Assembly (NCBI RefSeq): GCF_004345425.1
Contig: NZ_SLVP01000001.1
Coordinates: forward strand, 682,001 to 746,000
Direction of reading: 5' to 3'
Source of the DNA: Paenibacillus sp. BK033
GTDB taxonomy: Bacteria; Bacillota; Bacilli; Paenibacillales; Paenibacillaceae
Length of the DNA stretch: 64,000 bases
The position numbers and the translations under genes are program-made. The notes below the pieces were generated by a model. The model was not told where the DNA came from. It saw nothing but the letters and a program-made list of their open reading frames with translations, and searched no databases. This document shows positions 61,059-64,000 of the stretch, piece by piece (the first letter of the stretch is position 1; the number at the start of each line of letters is the position of its first letter).

Positions 61059-61706
61059 TTATCCACTGACGGCCATTTCCTTCTTGTACTGAGACGGCAG
61101 CATTCCGGTCCATTTCTTGAACGTCTTCGTAAAATGAGCTTCGTCGTAATAACCGACTTCCTTGGCAACGGAATGGATTTTCATATCGCCGGTCTGAAGC
61201 AGCGCTTTGGCTTTCTCGATCCGGAATTGATGAACATAATCAAGGAAATTAATTCCAAGCTCCTGTTTGAACAACGTGGATAGATAGGTGCTGGAGACAA
61301 ACAAAGCCTTGGCAACGCCGGCCAAAGTCATCCCGTGGTCCGCATAGGAGGCCTCGATGACTTCCAAGGCTTGCTGAACCTTCCGTTTTGGCGTTCGCCC
61401 CGGATTCAGGCTCAGCTTGCGGTACAACTCTGAGCCTTGATTAAATTGCTGCTCCAAAGCCTTTAACGCTTCCTTATAAGAATAATACAGCTGATGTACA
61501 TTTGGCTTCGATGTGCCGAAGGTATCGCCGGCGATGATGTTCAGGTACTGCTGTTCCAAATTTTTCACTTCTTTTATCGCTCCTGAAAGGCAAGTCGCAA
61601 GATGGTCAAACAAGTGCTTCATTTCTTCAAACGGCCATTCATTCCTTTGTACAGCCGATTTGTTGGGAATGAGATCTTCCTCTTCTGCAATGAACAGCTT
61701 TGGCAT
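61059..61706 (-). CDS. AraC-type DNA-binding protein, probably a YesN-type response regulator that lost its REC domain
   Basis: 215 residues, GAGGAGG before the ATG. The first 14 residues (MPKLFIAEEEDLIP) look like the first strand and acidic cluster of a REC domain, but the rest of that domain is absent. The remainder matches the later part of YesN-family regulators: a linker with QLYYSYKEALKALEQQF, then helix-turn-helix units LAGVAKALFVSSTYLSTLFKQELG and IHSVAKEVGYYDEAHFTKTFKKWTG. No partner kinase gene is adjacent. It may act without phosphorylation or be a relic. Confidence 0.75.
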   Translation of the reverse strand: MPKLFIAEEEDLIPNKSAVQRNEWPFEEMKHLFDHLATCLSGAIKEVKNLEQQYLNIIAGDTFGTSKPNVHQLYYSYKEALKALEQQFNQGSELYRKLSLNPGRTPKRKVQQALEVIEASYADHGMTLAGVAKALFVSSTYLSTLFKQELGINFLDYVHQFRIEKAKALLQTGDMKIHSVAKEVGYYDEAHFTKTFKKWTGMLPSQYKKEMAVSG

Positions 61707-61866
61707 AGTTAGCAGGCCTCCTCATCGCTTGTGGAATCGATTACATTATCTTCTTTACTATAAAGTGCAAATACTAAAATAGCTATGCCGAATGTTTTGG
61801 CTTTATAGCGTTTTAACGTTAATCGGTTTTCATAACAGGGGTGAAACCATGCTTCGTCTTTTTTTG

Positions 61867-61897
61867 TGTTATACTGAACAAAGTAAAGTAACTTTGT
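61867..61897 (+). promoter_or_regulatory. Extended -10 promoter with palindromic operator
   Basis: TGT-TATACT (61867-61875) is an extended -10 box without a clear -35. Right after it, ACAAAGT (61878-61884) and ACTTTGT (61891-61897) form a 7-bp inverted repeat with a 6-bp spacer, covering the transcription start. A repressor is likely; no cognate regulator is certain. Confidence 0.6.
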
Positions 61898-61908
61898 AAG
61901 GAAACAAG

Positions 61909-63258
61909 GTGGACAACTTGAATGACAGAATTGTAATGCCCGTGTGGATGCTGGGCTTGTTTGTCGTGGTCATGAATACGACCATGTTTAACGTCTCGGT
62001 ACCAAGTATTATCAACGATCTCGGAATCACTTCGGATCTCGGCTCATGGATTGTATCCAGCTATTCGATCGGATATGCCCTATCAACGGTGATTTACAGC
62101 CGCTTATCGGATATCGCTCCCATACGCAGACTGGTAGCGATAGGGCTGCTTATATTGGGTCTTTCTTCGGTGCTCGGAATCTTTGCCCACAATTTCGCGC
62201 TTCTGCTGACGGCTCGGATTCTGCAATCGGCAGGAGCGGGTACGATGGCCGGACTGGGGCTTGTACTAGCAAGCCGCTATATCCCGGTTGAACGAAGAGG
62301 ACGCGCGATCTCGATGATCGCGGCCGGCAGCGCAATGGCGTTTGGTCTTGGGCCGATTGTAGGCGGCGTCATCAGCGAATATTTTGGCTGGAACGGTTTG
62401 TTTGTAGTTACTTGCTTAGTGCTGGCTATTTTGCCGGTCTTGTTGAAGCTGCTGCCGAAGGAAAATCCGCAGCCGGCCAGCTTTGATTATTGGGGGGCTG
62501 CCTTGACCGTTATCAATGCGACTTCCTTGCTCATTGCGGTAACGCAGCAGTCCATCATTTGGCTTCTGATCAGCGTGATTACGATTGTGATTCACGTGCT
62601 CCATATCCGGAAAGCGAAGGGCATCGGAACCTTTGTGAATCCGGAGGTATTCCGCCAGCCCGGCTATATCCGGCTGCTTGTGGTAGGCTTCTGCCTGCTT
62701 ATCATTAACCTCGGCAACCTGTTCCTGATGCCGCTTGTCCTGGCGAACCTGTTCCATAAATCGGAGATGCTGATTGGCTTCCTGATTGCTCCGGGAGCGA
62801 TTTTATCGGCGGCGTTAACGCCGTTTGTCGGACGCTGGCTCGACCGGTACGGCAATGTCCGGTTCCTGTTTATCGGAACGGCTGTCTTGACCGCCGTGCT
62901 GGCTTTGTTTATGACGGCTCTTGGCAGCTCGCCGTTTGTTATCATGTGCGGGTATTTGCTCTTCTCGCCGGCATTCTCGGCAACGCTGGCTTCGCTTAAT
63001 AACCAGACCTCCAGTATTTTGCCAAGGCATTTGATTGGCTCCGGCATGGGGATGATGCAGCTCATTCAGTTCTTCGGAGGCTCTTTGTCGGTGGCGATTT
63101 GCGGACTTCTGCTTCATAAGATGAGCGGCATCACGCTGGAGCATGCCTACAACCATGTCTATCAGCTGCTGTTCCTATGTCCCATCCTAGCGATTGCGAT
63201 GTTAGGCTGGTATTACTCGTCTTACCGGAAAAAAATCCAAGCTCATAAGCTTGTTTAA
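61909..63258 (+). CDS. MFS efflux transporter, TetL/DHA2-like
   Basis: 449 residues, about 14 predicted membrane segments. GTG at 61909 is 6 bp from AAGGA; TTG at 61918 after AAGGTGG is an alternative. SWIVSSYSIGYALSTVIYSRLSD is the segment-2/loop region, and MAFGLGPIVGGVISEYFGW is the antiporter motif C. Overall arrangement follows Tet(L)/Tet(K) drug-proton antiporters. It is divergent from the REC-less AraC protein. Drug range cannot be inferred. Confidence 0.85.
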   Translation: MDNLNDRIVMPVWMLGLFVVVMNTTMFNVSVPSIINDLGITSDLGSWIVSSYSIGYALSTVIYSRLSDIAPIRRLVAIGLLILGLSSVLGIFAHNFALLLTARILQSAGAGTMAGLGLVLASRYIPVERRGRAISMIAAGSAMAFGLGPIVGGVISEYFGWNGLFVVTCLVLAILPVLLKLLPKENPQPASFDYWGAALTVINATSLLIAVTQQSIIWLLISVITIVIHVLHIRKAKGIGTFVNPEVFRQPGYIRLLVVGFCLLIINLGNLFLMPLVLANLFHKSEMLIGFLIAPGAILSAALTPFVGRWLDRYGNVRFLFIGTAVLTAVLALFMTALGSSPFVIMCGYLLFSPAFSATLASLNNQTSSILPRHLIGSGMGMMQLIQFFGGSLSVAICGLLLHKMSGITLEHAYNHVYQLLFLCPILAIAMLGWYYSSYRKKIQAHKLV

Positions 63259-63280
63259 CAAGCTTTACCGGAAAAGATAA

Positions 63281-63322
63281 ACGAAAGGGCTGTCCCCAAG
63301 CGGGACAGCCCTTTCGTTTTCG
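63281..63322. terminator. Bidirectional terminator
   Basis: ACGAAAGGGCTGTCCC (63281-63296) pairs with GGGACAGCCCTTTCGT (63302-63317), T-run after, between convergent genes. Confidence 0.85.
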
Positions 63323-63327
63323 TCTGT

Positions 63328-63936
63328 TTAGAAATATTTCTCCATAAGGATGGACAGCATCTGAATGCCTACTTCGTTCTGCCCGCCTTCGGGAATAATG
63401 ATGTCGGCGTATTTTTTGGACGGCTCGATAAAGGCTTCGTGCATCGGTTTAACCGTCTTTAAATATTGATCGTGAATCGATTGAATGGAGCGGCCGCGCT
63501 CTTCAATATCCCGCAGCACGCGGCGGAGGATGCGGACATCCGGATCGGTGTCCACAAACACCTTGATATCAAGCATCGCACGCAAATTTTCGTCGGACAG
63601 CACATGAAGCCCTTCTATAACGATGATCTTGCAAGGTTTGAGCGCTACCGTCTTATCCTTAAACCGGGAGTGGTTGGCAAAATCGTAGATCGGCGCTTCG
63701 GCCGCCTGCCCGGATTTCAACTGATTTAAATGCACGATTAAGAGCTCGTTGTCAAAAACAAGCGGATGATCATAATTGAGACCTTCGCGCTCGGCAAAGC
63801 TCAGATGAGGATGATCCTTGTAATAGTTATCTTGCGAGATAAAGGTTACTTTATCTTCGCCAAGCCGTTCAATAACAGAGCGGGCCACCGAGGTTTTTCC
63901 CGAGCCGGTGCCGCCAGCAATTCCAATAATAAGCAT
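63328..63936 (-). CDS. udk: Uridine kinase
   Basis: 202 residues. P-loop GIAGGTGSGKTS, then FISQDNYYKDHPHLSFAEREGLNYDHP, IYDFANHSR and IIVIEGLHVL, all typical of uridine/cytidine kinase. Phosphorylates uridine and cytidine to the monophosphates in pyrimidine salvage. AAGGAC precedes the ATG. The region to the right edge holds only its upstream sequence. Confidence 0.94.
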   Translation of the reverse strand: MLIIGIAGGTGSGKTSVARSVIERLGEDKVTFISQDNYYKDHPHLSFAEREGLNYDHPLVFDNELLIVHLNQLKSGQAAEAPIYDFANHSRFKDKTVALKPCKIIVIEGLHVLSDENLRAMLDIKVFVDTDPDVRILRRVLRDIEERGRSIQSIHDQYLKTVKPMHEAFIEPSKKYADIIIPEGGQNEVGIQMLSILMEKYF

Positions 63937-64000
63937 AGTTGTCCTTAAAGCCCCCTAAATGTGTAAAGCCCGTCAATTCAAGTATTGTATCATAGCGGGG

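Overview
The window reads as one chromosomal segment of a Paenibacillus-like, spore-forming Firmicute. Supporting signs are strong GGAGG-type ribosome binding sites with ATG/GTG/TTG starts, lipobox-type solute-binding proteins, Lpl/Ytc-type carbohydrate ABC transporters paired with AraC regulators, an S-layer-anchored chitinase, a SigB partner-switching module and a bacillithiol gene (bshB2). I see no rRNA, tRNA, CRISPR array or insertion sequence.

Layout. 1-2.5 kb: a tail-fibre-like protein cut by the left edge, and a phage-type glucosaminidase. 2.8-6.4 kb: a modular GH18 chitinase with SLH anchor. 6.5-9.7 kb: a DrrAB-type ABC exporter and a TetX-like flavin monooxygenase whose promoters share the same 17-bp direct-repeat operator. 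9.8-17.4 kb: a membrane-bound AraC sensor-regulator divergent from two paralogous sugar-binding lipoproteins and two permeases. 17.4-20.2 kb: a lipoprotein, an HxlR regulator and an MFS exporter, enclosed by an inverted pair of composite intergenic repeats. 20.2-24.9 kb: a cupin-AraC regulator and a second Lpl-type transporter. 25.0-28.6 kb: pstSCAB with a Pho box. 28.8-34.5 kb: an M20 deacylase, a truncated DinB, a tandem pair of unrecognised paralogues, and a TetR regulator convergent with a second DrrAB exporter.

34.6-44.0 kb is a general-stress island. It holds ytxH, an operon of a DUF948 protein, rsbW and sigB, the hybrid kinase RsbK with its CheR-type methyltransferase RsbM, and an operon of REC-PP2C phosphatase RsbY, a secreted protein, RsbV and a second RsbW. 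Gsp17M and DUF1328 stress genes close it. This is the Bacillus cereus RsbK-RsbY-RsbM way of controlling SigB, and three SigB-like promoters can be read in it.

44.2-48.5 kb: ugpQ divergent from ugpAEB (glycerol-3-phosphate diester use), with candidate cre and Pho sites. 48.6-55.4 kb: a hydrolase, a VOC protein, a CWC-yojF-bshB2 operon, an acyl-CoA dehydrogenase-like flavoprotein, adenine deaminase under an adenine-type purine riboswitch, and gpmA. 55.5-57.6 kb: an oxidoreductase with an ECF41 sigma factor and an ECF41-type promoter. 57.7-64 kb: two Gfo/Idh/MocA dehydrogenases, a cupin-AraC regulator, a REC-less remnant of a YesN-type regulator, a TetL-like MFS exporter and uridine kinase.

The strongest candidates for something undescribed are the paired composite repeats placed immediately after stop codons, the shared operator of the exporter and monooxygenase, the doubled RsbW arrangement with an embedded secreted protein, and the unrecognised paralogue pair at 30.6-31.9 kb.
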